DNA of 47,180 nucleotides from Opitutus sp. (GCA_009695065.1 SIBR01000028.1:1-47180); one strand, 5' to 3'; positions 8,015 through 16,304 are shown, counted from the stretch's first letter. A program made the numbers and translations. Notes: generated by a model from the letters alone, not told the origin.

Positions 8015-9292
8015 TCAGGGATCGCGTCCGAGCAGTTCCTCGCAGACCCGGACGGCGCTCAGGAGGCCGTCCTCGTGAAACCCGAACCGTTGCCAGGCTC
8101 CGGCAAAATACGTCTCCGTGCCGCCGTGGGCCGCCGCATTCAGCGCGGGAATTTCCGCCTGGGCGCGGACCGCTTCGAGGCTGAAAAGCGGATGCTCGTA
8201 TTCGATCCGGCGCAGCACGCGTTCCGGCGCGATCGCCTCGGGACGGTTGATCGACACGAAATAGTTTTCCCGATCGGAAACACCCTGGAGGGAATTCATC
8301 CAATAATGCGTAGCGCTCGAGCCGCCGCCGGACTCATCCCGGTTCAGCTCGTAGTTCCAGCTCGACCACGCGAGCCGGGTCCGCGGCATGACGGAAGCGT
8401 CGGTATGCAGCGTGGCGATGTTGGATTGATACCGAAACGCGGAGAGGACACGCGTTTCGGCCGGCGTCGGGTTGGCGAGGAGACGAAACGCCTGGTCGCC
8501 GTGACAGGCGAGGATGACGTGATCGAAGACCTGCGCCTGACCGCTGGCGGTCATGACCACGCCGCCGCGCGGGGTCCGGACCACGCGGGTGGCCGCCCGG
8601 TCCAGTTGGATGCGATCGCGCCAGGGCGCGGTGATCTTCGCGACGTAGGACTTGGCGCCGCCCTCAACCGTCCACCACGGGTGCTGTGTGCTGAGTCCGA
8701 GGAATCCGTGGTTGTGAAAAAACCGCAGCAACGTCGTGGCGGGAAATTCCAGCATCAGTGCGGGCGGCGTGCTCCAGACGGCGGAGCTCATCGGGACGAG
8801 ATACAGGTTGAAGAAATCGTCGCCGTAGCCGCGGCGCTTCACATAGGCGCCCAGGGTTTCATCCTGGGAGGCGGGATCCTCGAGCGCGGCCACGGCCTCG
8901 GTATTGAAGCGGTTGATCGCGGCCAGCATCCGCCAGAAACGCGGACGCAGCAGATTACGGCGTTGGGCAAAAAGGTGATTGAGGGACGAGCCGGCGAACT
9001 CGAGTCCGGTATCGGCGTGCCGCACGCTAAAGGACATCTCGGTGCGCTTGATCGGCACGGCGAGTTCCGTGAACAATCGCGTGAGATGTGGGTACGTGAC
9101 CTGGTTGAAGACCATGAACCCCGTGTCGATCGGCACGCGGCGGCCGGTGCCGGGCTCAGGGACGGAAACGGTGTTAGTGTGGCCGCCGACGTAGCCGTTC
9201 TGCTCGAAAAGCGTCAGGTCGAAATGTCGGTGCAAGAAATGGGCGCAGCCGAGTCCGCTGATGCCGGTACCGATGATGGCGAGTGAACTCAT
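8015..9292 (-). CDS. FAD-dependent oxidoreductase, flavin amine-oxidase-like
   Basis: This protein of about 425 residues starts with a dinucleotide-binding motif (AIIGTGISGLGCAHFLHRHF, residues 4-23) and a glutamate strand (LTLFEQNGYVGGHTNTV). MPMSSAVWSTPP-like and GGAKSYV motifs follow, and an AGAWQRFGFHEDGLLSAVRV FAD-binding C-terminus. This is the class of flavoprotein that pairs with DUF1365 and CFA-like methyltransferases. In some bacteria related flavoproteins introduce or reduce bonds in methyl-branched fatty acids. The ATG at 9292 puts the first beta strand at the N-terminus; a TTG at 9322 is less likely. Confidence 0.88.
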   Translation of the reverse strand: MSSLAIIGTGISGLGCAHFLHRHFDLTLFEQNGYVGGHTNTVSVPEPGTGRRVPIDTGFMVFNQVTYPHLTRLFTELAVPIKRTEMSFSVRHADTGLEFAGSSLNHLFAQRRNLLRPRFWRMLAAINRFNTEAVAALEDPASQDETLGAYVKRRGYGDDFFNLYLVPMSSAVWSTPPALMLEFPATTLLRFFHNHGFLGLSTQHPWWTVEGGAKSYVAKITAPWRDRIQLDRAATRVVRTPRGGVVMTASGQAQVFDHVILACHGDQAFRLLANPTPAETRVLSAFRYQSNIATLHTDASVMPRTRLAWSSWNYELNRDESGGGSSATHYWMNSLQGVSDRENYFVSINRPEAIAPERVLRRIEYEHPLFSLEAVRAQAEIPALNAAAHGGTETYFAGAWQRFGFHEDGLLSAVRVCEELLGRDP

Positions 9293-9409
9293 GAGGAAGA
9301 CGGTTCGGCGAGGCCGAACCAAGCGCTACTACGGATGGTCGTGCGTGCCGGACGCACCCCGGTTAGCCGAAGTTTCGTCGTAGCCCTGCGCACCGGGAGT
9401 CGCTTTCTT

Positions 9410-9518
9410 GGAGCGCGGCGACTTGGCGCCGCTTTTGATGACACGTGCCAGCTCGTCGCGGTTTGCTTTCAGTGCACGGGGTCGCGCCGCGGAAAGCGGC
9501 GCCAGGTCGCCGCACTCC
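9410..9518. repeat. Palindromic repeat with 26-bp arms
   Basis: The arm at 9410-9435 and the arm at 9493-9518 pair at 24 of 26 positions around a 57-bp centre. Its chance translations produce short frames (for example 9329-9520 minus) that should not be called genes. It lies between the desaturase and the FAD oxidoreductase, within the presumed operon. Confidence 0.7.
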
Positions 9519-9535
9519 AAAGTTCACGCCAGCCT

Positions 9536-10735
9536 TTAGCCCTGGGCGCCGGGCGTGGGCGCGCCATTCTGCTTCACCGAGTCGTGCATCAAGCTCGAGA
9601 CGTCCTTCCGAATCGCCGGCCCCTTGGCCTTTTTCGACATCGTGGCCTGGGAGGCCGTCGCTGTCGCCACAGCGATCGCGGCGGCGGTCGGGAAAACTTT
9701 CTTGAAGGGGGACAATTCGGGATGCGTGTGCACCGCGTGCTGGGCGGCCACGATGGTCGCGTGATGATCGGCATGCGCGGCTCCGTCGAGAATCGCCTGC
9801 GGCACGGGCTTCAGGTTCCAAATCAGCCCTGTCCAGGAAAGGGCCTTGAGCCCGTAATAGGTCAGGTCGATTTCCCACCAGTAGAAACCCTGCCGCGTGC
9901 AGTGCATGTAGCGGTGGTGGTTGTTGTGCCAGCCTTCGCCGAGGCAAATGAGGGCCAGAATAAAACTGTTGCGGGAGTCGTCGCCGGTGTTGAAGCGGCG
10001 GCGGCCCATCAGGTGGGCCATCGAGTTGATGCACGAGGTGCCGTGGAACAGCACGGTGGTGCTGATGAAAAATCCCCAGACCAGCAATTGGGCCCCGTTG
10101 GTGTGCAGGCCCGGGGCATACAGCGCGAGCAACTGGCCGGCGCCAAAGGTGGCAAAAGCGAGCAGGATGGGGATGACCGTATCGAAACGGTTGAGCAGCA
10201 CGAGCTCGGGAAATTTCGCGAGATCCTTCACCTTCGAGTAGTCCGTGGGAAAATTCCGGCGACTCGTGATCCAGCCGATGTGCGACCACCAGAAGCCGTG
10301 CACGTGGGGGGAATGGGCGTCCTCCGGGTCATCGGAGTGCTGGTGGTGATGGCGATGATGGTAGGCCCACCAGAGGCCGCCGCGTTGGACCGCCGTCGCG
10401 CCCCACAGGGCGAGGAGCAGCTGGCCGCCGCGGGAGGTGCTGTAGGTTCGGTGTGAAAAATAGCGGTGGTAGATGCCCGTGACCGCGAACATGCGGACGA
10501 AATAGAACGCGACTGCCACCCCCACCGCCACGGGGCTCCAGCCCACCCAAAGCACCCCAAGGCATCCGGCGTGCAGGATGATAAATGGGATGCAGCGCAT
10601 CCAGTCGACCCGGTCCGGTTCGGCCCGCATCTTTTCCGGGCCATCCGGGGTGTGGTCGGCATCGAACCATTGCACGAGCGCAGCGGCAAAACGTTGGTAT
10701 GCTGGCTTGGTGCGGGCAGAAACGGGTGCGGGCAT
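9536..10735 (-). CDS. Acyl-CoA delta-9-type fatty acid desaturase
   Basis: This 399-residue membrane di-iron desaturase has the three histidine boxes of the SCD/DesC type: HRYFSH (90-95), HHRHHHQHSD (126-135) and GEGWHNNHH (266-274). Hydrophobic segments lie at about 50-85 and 185-230. It would introduce a cis double bond in a saturated acyl chain using O2 and an electron donor. That gives the substrate type CFA-like enzymes use, which fits its position as first gene of the minus-strand lipid cluster. The C-terminal 60 residues are Ala/Lys-rich and outside the family core. The region upstream (10736-10990) probably carries the promoter. Confidence 0.92.
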   Translation of the reverse strand: MPAPVSARTKPAYQRFAAALVQWFDADHTPDGPEKMRAEPDRVDWMRCIPFIILHAGCLGVLWVGWSPVAVGVAVAFYFVRMFAVTGIYHRYFSHRTYSTSRGGQLLLALWGATAVQRGGLWWAYHHRHHHQHSDDPEDAHSPHVHGFWWSHIGWITSRRNFPTDYSKVKDLAKFPELVLLNRFDTVIPILLAFATFGAGQLLALYAPGLHTNGAQLLVWGFFISTTVLFHGTSCINSMAHLMGRRRFNTGDDSRNSFILALICLGEGWHNNHHRYMHCTRQGFYWWEIDLTYYGLKALSWTGLIWNLKPVPQAILDGAAHADHHATIVAAQHAVHTHPELSPFKKVFPTAAAIAVATATASQATMSKKAKGPAIRKDVSSLMHDSVKQNGAPTPGAQG

Positions 10736-10992
10736 GATGGACTAAAGTATCAGCCAACCGGGATGGCTTGGTTCGTGCAAGCCACGTTTTCGGGAAACGA
10801 GGGATGAATTTTCCAAATACTCCAGTTCCGGTCCCGCTAAAAGTCGTGCTGCCGGTCAACATCGTTGAAGACCTGCCGTCTGCCGATCCCGCGGCCGCGG
10901 GATCGGCCCGACAGGGTGGATATTTCACACCTATGAAGGTGAAATAGTCAGGCTAGGAAGTTTTCGGACAATGGGAATACCCGCCGGCCGAC

Positions 10993-11145
10993 TAAGCCGT
11001 AACGATGCAATAGAGTGTAGCCGTCGCTCGCCGACGGGCCGTTCTTCGAATGAACTTTACGGCCTGCCGTCAAGCGGCAGCCCTACACCAATTGGTAGCC
11101 GGCCGGTCACTCCTGGAACGTCTTTCGACTGCATGGATACGGCTA
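10993..11145. repeat. MITE-like unit 3, inverted relative to unit 2
   Basis: It begins TAAGCCGTAACGATGCA and ends TGCATGGATACGGCTA. Read on the minus strand it matches unit 2 without the nested insertion, including CAGTCGAAAGACG, CCAATTGGTGTAG and the CCCGTCGGCGAGCGACGG stem. Units 1-2 and unit 3 bracket the 9.4-kb TPR and lipid block. The rest of the 10736-11196 gap shows only a short palindrome-like stretch near 10880-10950 and no gene. Confidence 0.65.
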
Positions 11146-11196
11146 AAAGTTGCAGTGCAGTGCGGCGCCGTCCGGCTAATAGTCGCAGGCTCTTCC

Positions 11197-12349
11197 TTAT
11201 TTTTGAAGTAAAGAATCCCCGGTGCAAGCTTCGGGGCATTTCCGAAAACCGTACCCTGTAGCCGGGGTCGCCGACCCCGGGAAATTCAACCACGATCTTC
11301 GTTCCGGTTTCTCCGGGCCGCCGCCGTTGAGCGTGCCGGTGACCAGCTTGCCGCCGGTGATCGTGGGAATCATGGGCGGGTGGGGTGGAGTGGGTTCGGG
11401 CGGGACGTTGGCCTCGTGCGGGGCGGACGCGGACCACGAGCCGCTGCTCTTTGGTTTATCCGCCGTGGCGCGAACGGCCTCGGTTTTTCCCGGGCGATTT
11501 CCATTTTTTCGCGCGCCAGCTTGGCGCCCTCGCGGGCCGCCTGCGCCGCCTCCCGTCCGGCTTGGATGGTGAGGTGCGTGGCGGCGCGGATGGCCTCGGC
11601 CGCCTCGGGGGCAGGACTCGGTTGGAACTGAAGGCCATTTTGCTCCGCGACGAGCGCGGGGCGGTTTCCGTCTTGGTGACCAGGGCGGATTCCTCGAAGT
11701 CGGTCAGCACGGATCCGTTTTGCGTGCGCAGCCGGACGTTCGCCTTCCCGTTGGCCGGGACCCGCAGGACCACTTCTCCGTTCATCGAGTTGAACGAGAG
11801 CGGCTTGTTGTCCTGCAGTTCGCGAATGCTGGCTTGGATTTCGCCGTTCATGGTGTCGACCGCGACGCCACCCGACACGTCGTCGAGCCGGATCTTGCCG
11901 CTCATACTGTGGATTTCGATGTCGCCCGTCAGGCCGGTGCAGGTCACTCCGCCACCGAAGGAACACTGGACGATCACGGACGTGCTCCGCGGCACCGTGA
12001 GCCGGAAGTCGCCACTGCCTCCAATCCAGCCCAGGCCGCCGGCATCGAGCGTCACGACGTTGTCCTTCTCGTTGAGGGCGTAACTCGTCGAGGCGGTGAT
12101 GACGCGCAGGCCGTCCTTGCGCAGGGTACGGGGCGCGGATTTCGCCTCGGATCGTACCGTGACTGGAGCCGCGTCGGTCCCCTGCACCCGGAGATCGCCG
12201 CGGGCGAGGAGGATTTTGGCAGTTCCGGGCTTCGTCGGATCGGAGAACTGGATGGAACTGGTGGACTCGTCGGCGCGCGCGACGACGAGGAGGGCCAGCG
12301 TGAAACCGGCGGCAATCAGGAAGGAGGAATAAAGACGGTGGGTTTTCAT
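11197..12349 (-). pseudogene. DUF4097 surface protein, frameshifted and truncated by a repeat
   Basis: The first 230 or so residues are a DUF4097 beta-helix protein: a signal peptide (FLIAAGFTLALLVVARA), then VTCTGLTGDIEIHSMSGKIR and NGEIQASI-type turns. The frame then shifts twice. Near 11658-11661 one base is missing in a G4 (C4 on the coding strand), and near 11484-11488 one is missing in a T5 (coding A5); the restored reading continues AAQAAREGAKLAREKMEIAR and ends in GGKLVTGTLNGGG. At GGGPEKPERR the sequence becomes the y-repeat, which supplies a chimeric tail ending at 11197, so the normal C-terminus is lost. The gene follows the anti-sigma gene, a common operon order. Confidence 0.75.
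11217..11319. repeat. y-module, inverted copy of the repeat at about 1400-1498
   Basis: Read on the minus strand, CCCGGAGAAACCGGAACG, the GGGGTCGGCGACCCCGGCTAC palindrome half and the CGGTTTTCGGAAATGCCCCG block match 1400-1498 with only scattered differences. It forms the junction at which the DUF4097 gene loses its C-terminus. The GTAGCCGGGGTC core recurs at 31788-31847. Confidence 0.75.
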
Positions 12350-12407
12350 GGCACGGGGCGGGAAAATTTTGCGAAAGGGAATCAAGGGAGGCGGAGGAAG
12401 GGAGAGG

Positions 12408-13247
12408 TCAAAGCTGGGTCAGGGCGCGTCGGGCGGCCCCGCGGACGCTTTGGTCGATCGCTTCGTTTTCAGCCATTTTTTCGAGGACCGACGTGGCCTC
12501 CCCGTCGTGGGCGGTGGCGACGAAGTCGATCATTTCGAGCTGCACGAGGGGGTTTTGCTCCCGGGGCAGCGCGGCGATGACGCCGGAGCGAACCACCGCG
12601 TTTTCGGCATGGGCGTAGAGCGCCTCGAGGGCGCGGAGCCGGATATTGGCGTTGGGATCGAAGGCGAGGGCGCTGATGAGATCGTCGAGGACCTTGTCGC
12701 CGGGCTGGGCGGTATTCGCCGAGGCGAGAACGCTGCGCAGGCGTTCGTTGGCGGGGCCCTGCTGTTGTTGCCGCAACGAGTAGCCGACGAGCTGGCCCAT
12801 CTTGTTGACCTGCTGGCGGAGGTCCGCGAGTTCGCGTTTGGTCGCGTCATCGGCGCCAGACGGCCCCGCCGACGGAGACGGGTTAGACCGCGTCCCGAAA
12901 ATAAACCCCACCAGGAGCATCGCACTGCTGAGGATTGGTGACAGCAGCCAGCGCCAGCGCCGGGCTCGGTGAGGCGGAGCGGAACGGGAGATTTCTGCGG
13001 CGGCGAGAGGAGACGCGGCCATCTGTTTTTCAGTCTCGAGCAGGACGTAAAAACTCTTCTTTAGTTGTGGCGAAGGCAGCGGTGCGGGCAGGCTGTCGAG
13101 CGCCACCAGAGTTTCGTGGAGCGCGGCGAACTCGCGCTGACAATCGGGACAAACGGCAAGATGGGCGCGGGCATTGGCGTGATCAGCGGCCGCGGCCCGG
13201 TGGTCGAGCAGGGCGGGAAAGGTGTCACGGGCGGCTTGGCAGTTCAT
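12408..13247 (-). CDS. Zinc-finger anti-sigma factor with HEAT-like C-terminus
   Basis: This 279-residue protein has a cytoplasmic zf-HC2 domain with ligands C3, H29, C33 and C36 (HLAVCPDC), one membrane helix (about 98-118), and a linker with a short coiled coil (KRELADLRQQVNKMGQLVGY). An all-helical segment with HEAT-like repeats follows (NIRLRALEALYAHAENAVVR, then LVQLEMIDFVATAHDGEATS). It should sequester the ECF sigma encoded just upstream and release it on an envelope signal. It stands 60 bp after the full sigma reading frame and 58 bp before the DUF4097 gene, so the three form one operon. Confidence 0.85.
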   Translation of the reverse strand: MNCQAARDTFPALLDHRAAAADHANARAHLAVCPDCQREFAALHETLVALDSLPAPLPSPQLKKSFYVLLETEKQMAASPLAAAEISRSAPPHRARRWRWLLSPILSSAMLLVGFIFGTRSNPSPSAGPSGADDATKRELADLRQQVNKMGQLVGYSLRQQQQGPANERLRSVLASANTAQPGDKVLDDLISALAFDPNANIRLRALEALYAHAENAVVRSGVIAALPREQNPLVQLEMIDFVATAHDGEATSVLEKMAENEAIDQSVRGAARRALTQL

Positions 13248-13307
13248 GGTCGGAAAAAAGTGTGGGTGCGAGGCAGGGCGGGAAAAGGCGACGACGGTGT
13301 GGGGGCG

Positions 13308-13898
13308 TTACTCGCGGTCCGCGGCGCGCGGCTTGGTTTGCATCAACTTGAAATAAATTTCCCGCAGTTCGAACAACGCCCGATGGGCCCGGACCTTGGC
13401 CGCGCCGACGGAGCATTCGAGGAGGCCGGAGATTTCGGCGAACGAGAGTTAAAGAAAGCGCGAGAGGAGGAGGACTTCGCGGTCGTCGCGGTCCAGTTGG
13501 GCCAGTGCCTGCTGGAGCAGCGCGTGGTCGTCGTGCGTGGCGGCTTGTTGTCCTGCGTGGGGCGAGTTGTCGGCGCGATCGTTCAGGGCGGTCGGGTCGG
13601 TCGTCTGGGGCGCGGCCTTCGCCCGACGAAAATGATCGGCCGCGCACCGGCGGGCGAGGTGGTACATCCAGGCGGTGAAGGAGTCGTCAGCGCAATACGT
13701 GTGACGGTATTTGAGCATGCGCTGGAACACCGTCTGCGTGATGTCCTCGGCGGCCGTGCGGTCGCCGGTCAGCTTGGCGGGGAAGCCGAAGAGCGGCCGG
13801 TGGTGGCGCTCGAACAGCGCGCCCAGGGCGTCGAGTTCGCCCTCGCGGACGGCCAGCATGAGGAGGTGGTCGGTGCGTTGTTCGGTCGCGTGAGCCAC
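13308..13898 (-). pseudogene. ECF RNA polymerase sigma factor with in-frame TAA
   Basis: Codons 1-149 encode sigma region 2 (GALFERHHRPLFGFPAKLTG then DRTAAEDITQTVFQRMLKYR, with an FTAWMYHLARRCAADHFRR promoter-melting segment) and the start of region 4 (LDRDDREVLLLSRFL). A TAA at 13449-13451 follows. The same frame continues at once with LSFAEISGLLECSVGAAKVR and AHRALFELREIYFKL to a second stop at 13308, which is the missing helix-turn-helix for -35 recognition. One base change (GAA to TAA) would explain it. As written, the product lacks the -35-binding helix and should not be a working ECF factor. Confidence 0.85.
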
Positions 13899-14415
13899 GG
13901 GCAGCGGAATTCCCCGGGGAAATCACCCGGACGATGCCCGGCGCGAGGTTGGCGGCGAGACGATTCGCGCGAAATACCACGGGACCGGCCACACCAGCGG
14001 GGATATCGTCACGGTGTTCGAGAAGGCGAATGTCGTCCACCTAGGCGACCTGCTGTTCAACCGGATCTATCCGGTGATCGATCGTCCGGGCGGAGCCAGC
14101 ATCCGGCACTGGATCACGGTGCTCGAGGAGGTTCACCAGACCTATCCGTCCGACGCGATTTATGTCTGCGGCCACGGCCATCCGAAATTCGGCGTGACGC
14201 CCCGCCCCGCCGACTTGCTCGTCTTTCGCGACTATCTCGCCGCCCTGCTCGATCACGTGCAAAAGCGGATTTCCGCCGGCGACCCGAAGGAAAAGATCGT
14301 CGCGTTTAAAAACCTTCCCGGCTTTCCAGATTATCACCTCCCGGTCGGCCCGGCCAACCGGATGCCGATGAATCTCAGCGTCGCTTACGACGAACTGACC
14401 GAGAAGAAGGCCTGA
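13894..14415 (+). pseudogene. MBL-fold hydrolase remnant, N-terminus missing
   Basis: Recognisable homology starts near 13951 (GGETIRAKYHGTGHTSGDIV) and runs through NVVHLGDLLFNRIYPVIDRP to YVCGHGHP and a normal C-terminus. These are the second half of a metallo-beta-lactamase-fold hydrolase, including the GHTSGD and CGHG metal-ligand motifs. The first half with HxHxDH is absent; upstream in the same frame there are only about 19 unrelated codons before a stop at 13891. A GTG at 14014 could start a 133-residue product, but it would be inactive. Its 5' part faces and slightly overlaps the sigma gene start, and its 3' end overlaps the convergent methyltransferase by 41 bp. Confidence 0.75.
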
Positions 14416-15793
14416 CCTTCGCCGGTTGGGGGCGGGCGCGGGTTTTTCCGCGCTTGGTCGGCCGTGGCCGCTTGACCGCAACGACCTTGGGCTTTACTGC
14501 GACGAGGCTGGGCGGCGGCGCAAGTTCGGACAGGTAGACGAGGCCGCGGGCCTCCAGCATCCGGATGAACTCGGCCCCGCGGCCCTGCACCGGCGCGCCG
14601 TGGGCCTGTTCCCAGCCGGCGACAATCTCCCCGACACTGTGCGTTCCGTCGCACCGGCAGAGCAAGTCTCGCGTGTGGGCGTCAAGCTGCGTGAGCACCT
14701 CGAAGTATCCGGACCAGAAAGAAAAGCCCGGTTGCGGCGGCGTCGGATTTATTTCGGAAATGAACGTCGACCGCGTCGCGGTAAAACGATTCTCCAGGCC
14801 CGCCAGGGTGCGGCGGACAAACCATTCCGGCATTTGCGGGGGTTTTCCGCCGTGCGTCGCCACGAACATGTATTGATCCCGATCGGGAAAAAGATTCTCG
14901 ATGACCTCGTATTGCGCCAGCGCGGGGAGCGCCTGAAAACGCTCCTGCAACTCCGCGGGCAACGTCATCCGTGCTCGGAGTTGCCACAGTTGCGGCTTGT
15001 CAAAGCGGAGGAACTGAAGGCCGGCCGCTGCGAGATCGGCGTAAACCTCGCGAATGGAATAATTTTTTTCGTTCGCGTTTACATACATGTCGATGAACGC
15101 CTCCGGGTGAGTGCGGTGATTACCGCCCCATTTTTCCCGTTCCCACGTGGCGATGGGATTGGTGGCCGGCAGGGCGTCGAACAGCTTCCGACCCACCTGC
15201 AATCCTTCCTGCTGATCCTGCGGATTGCGCGACAACAATTTAATCGCCCGTTGCATCAGCATCGAGGGGCGCCGGCCGAACTGGCTGTAGAGCATCAGAT
15301 AGATCACGCCGTCGGGCTTCAGTTTACTTTTCAGCTCCCGGAGGGCCCGGACGGGATCCGCCGTGTGGTGGATCACGCCGCTGCAAAAAATCGCGTCGAA
15401 TTTTCCGGGCAGCTTGCGCAGGTTCATGAGGTCGAGCTCGTGAAACGTGACCGGCTCGCCGCCGAGCGCATCGATCCGCTGGCGCGCGATCGCGAGGGAT
15501 TCGCGGCTGAAGTCGAACGCGTGGACTTCCGCCCCGGGCGCGAGATGCCGGATCTGGTGCACGCCGATCCCGGTCCCGCACCCGGCGTCGAGCAACCGCG
15601 CCCCGGCGGGGTTTCGCAGCCGGCGGAAAGCGTGGTAGTAAACCTCGGTGAAACTATACAACCAGATGCGGTGCGCCGGCGGTCCCGGCACCACGGGAAA
15701 GAAGCTCACCGGGGGAAAGGGCGCGCCGGTGTATTGGCGGTGCACGCGTTCGCTCACACTGGTCTCCGTTGCCGGGGTGTTTTTCTGGTTCAT
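14375..15793 (-). CDS. Class I SAM methyltransferase with PqqD-like tail
   Basis: This 472-residue protein has a methyltransferase domain with motif I LLDAGCGTGIGVHQI (about 67-81), an acidic FDFSRESLAIARQRI strand and the CSGVIHHTADPVRALRELK post-motif. A middle region (about 200-370) has no family I can name. Then comes a small winged-helix segment, LCRCDGTHSVGEIVAGWEQA, resembling PqqD or methyltransferase regulatory domains. The last 40 residues are strongly basic (Lys/Arg/Pro), suggesting nucleic-acid or membrane contact. The target is unknown. The basic tail is encoded where the gene overlaps the MBL remnant (14375-14415). Confidence 0.8.
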   Translation of the reverse strand: MNQKNTPATETSVSERVHRQYTGAPFPPVSFFPVVPGPPAHRIWLYSFTEVYYHAFRRLRNPAGARLLDAGCGTGIGVHQIRHLAPGAEVHAFDFSRESLAIARQRIDALGGEPVTFHELDLMNLRKLPGKFDAIFCSGVIHHTADPVRALRELKSKLKPDGVIYLMLYSQFGRRPSMLMQRAIKLLSRNPQDQQEGLQVGRKLFDALPATNPIATWEREKWGGNHRTHPEAFIDMYVNANEKNYSIREVYADLAAAGLQFLRFDKPQLWQLRARMTLPAELQERFQALPALAQYEVIENLFPDRDQYMFVATHGGKPPQMPEWFVRRTLAGLENRFTATRSTFISEINPTPPQPGFSFWSGYFEVLTQLDAHTRDLLCRCDGTHSVGEIVAGWEQAHGAPVQGRGAEFIRMLEARGLVYLSELAPPPSLVAVKPKVVAVKRPRPTKRGKTRARPQPAKVRPSSRSVRRKRR

Positions 15794-15906
15794 GTCGGTC
15801 CACGATTAAAGCTCCCCCGATTGAATCAATGGGAAAGATGCCGATGAATTCGGTCTCTTCGGGTGGAATTGAGTGGACCGTTCAGGCGAGATCCGCCTGC
15901 CCGACG

Positions 15907-15937
15907 CCCGGTTGTCATCTAATAGATGACAACCGGG
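15907..15937. promoter_or_regulatory. Perfect 31-bp palindrome (14-bp arms)
   Basis: CCCGGTTGTCATCT, then AAT, then AGATGACAACCGGG form a perfect inverted repeat. There is no T-run, so it is not a standard terminator. It lies between the divergent methyltransferase (start 15793) and LapA-like (start 16050) genes, where an operator or a cruciform-forming element is possible. Nothing else gene-like was seen in 15794-16049. Confidence 0.5.
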
Positions 15938-16049
15938 ATTGAGCGGACGGGGTCAGCGGGCGGTCCGAGGTCAGGGTTAGCGGACGGCGGATTCGATTTG
16001 CGGAGCCCGTGGTCTGCGGCTACGCCTCTGGCCACAACTCACCTCCGAC

Positions 16050-16295
16050 ATGTTTAAGGCCGTCGTTAAAACCATTGTTCTGCTCTGCATTCTTTTCGTC
16101 ATGCTCTACGTGGGCATGAACAACACGCACGCGATCGACTTCCATTTCCCGATTGCGGGCACGACGACCAAGACGCCCCTGCACGCGTCCGCGGCGCTGA
16201 TCTATTTCGGCGTATTTGCGGTCGGGGTGCTGGCGGGCACCGTGCTGACCGTGGGTGGGAGTGCCCGGAAGAGCGTCTGCGCCAAGGACAAGTAG
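16050..16295 (+). CDS. LapA/DUF1049-like two-helix membrane protein
   Basis: This 81-residue protein has an N-terminal membrane helix (VVKTIVLLCILFVMLYVGMN), an NNTHAIDFHFP turn typical of the LapA/DUF1049 pattern (N-x-x-x-V-x-F-x-F), and a second helix (ALIYFGVFAVGVLAGTVLTV). In enterobacteria LapA/LapB relatives help coordinate lipopolysaccharide assembly, but a homologue this short is assigned only by shape. Nine bases separate it from the downstream glycosidase gene, so the two may be co-transcribed. Confidence 0.65.
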   Translation: MFKAVVKTIVLLCILFVMLYVGMNNTHAIDFHFPIAGTTTKTPLHASAALIYFGVFAVGVLAGTVLTVGGSARKSVCAKDK

Positions 16296-16304
16296 GCCGC
16301 CCGG

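Noticed and set aside
8015..9286. Long plus-strand open frame (7799-9286) opposite the FAD oxidoreductase.
   Set aside because: It is a high-GC antisense shadow of a clear flavoprotein.
9329..9520. Small protein encoded in the 9410-9518 repeat.
   Set aside because: The frame is a translation of a palindrome and matches no conserved protein context.
13449..13451. Stop-codon recoding or readthrough in the sigma factor.
   Set aside because: TAA is the stop for the VOC gene here, and no selenocysteine or readthrough context was seen; a point mutation is simpler.
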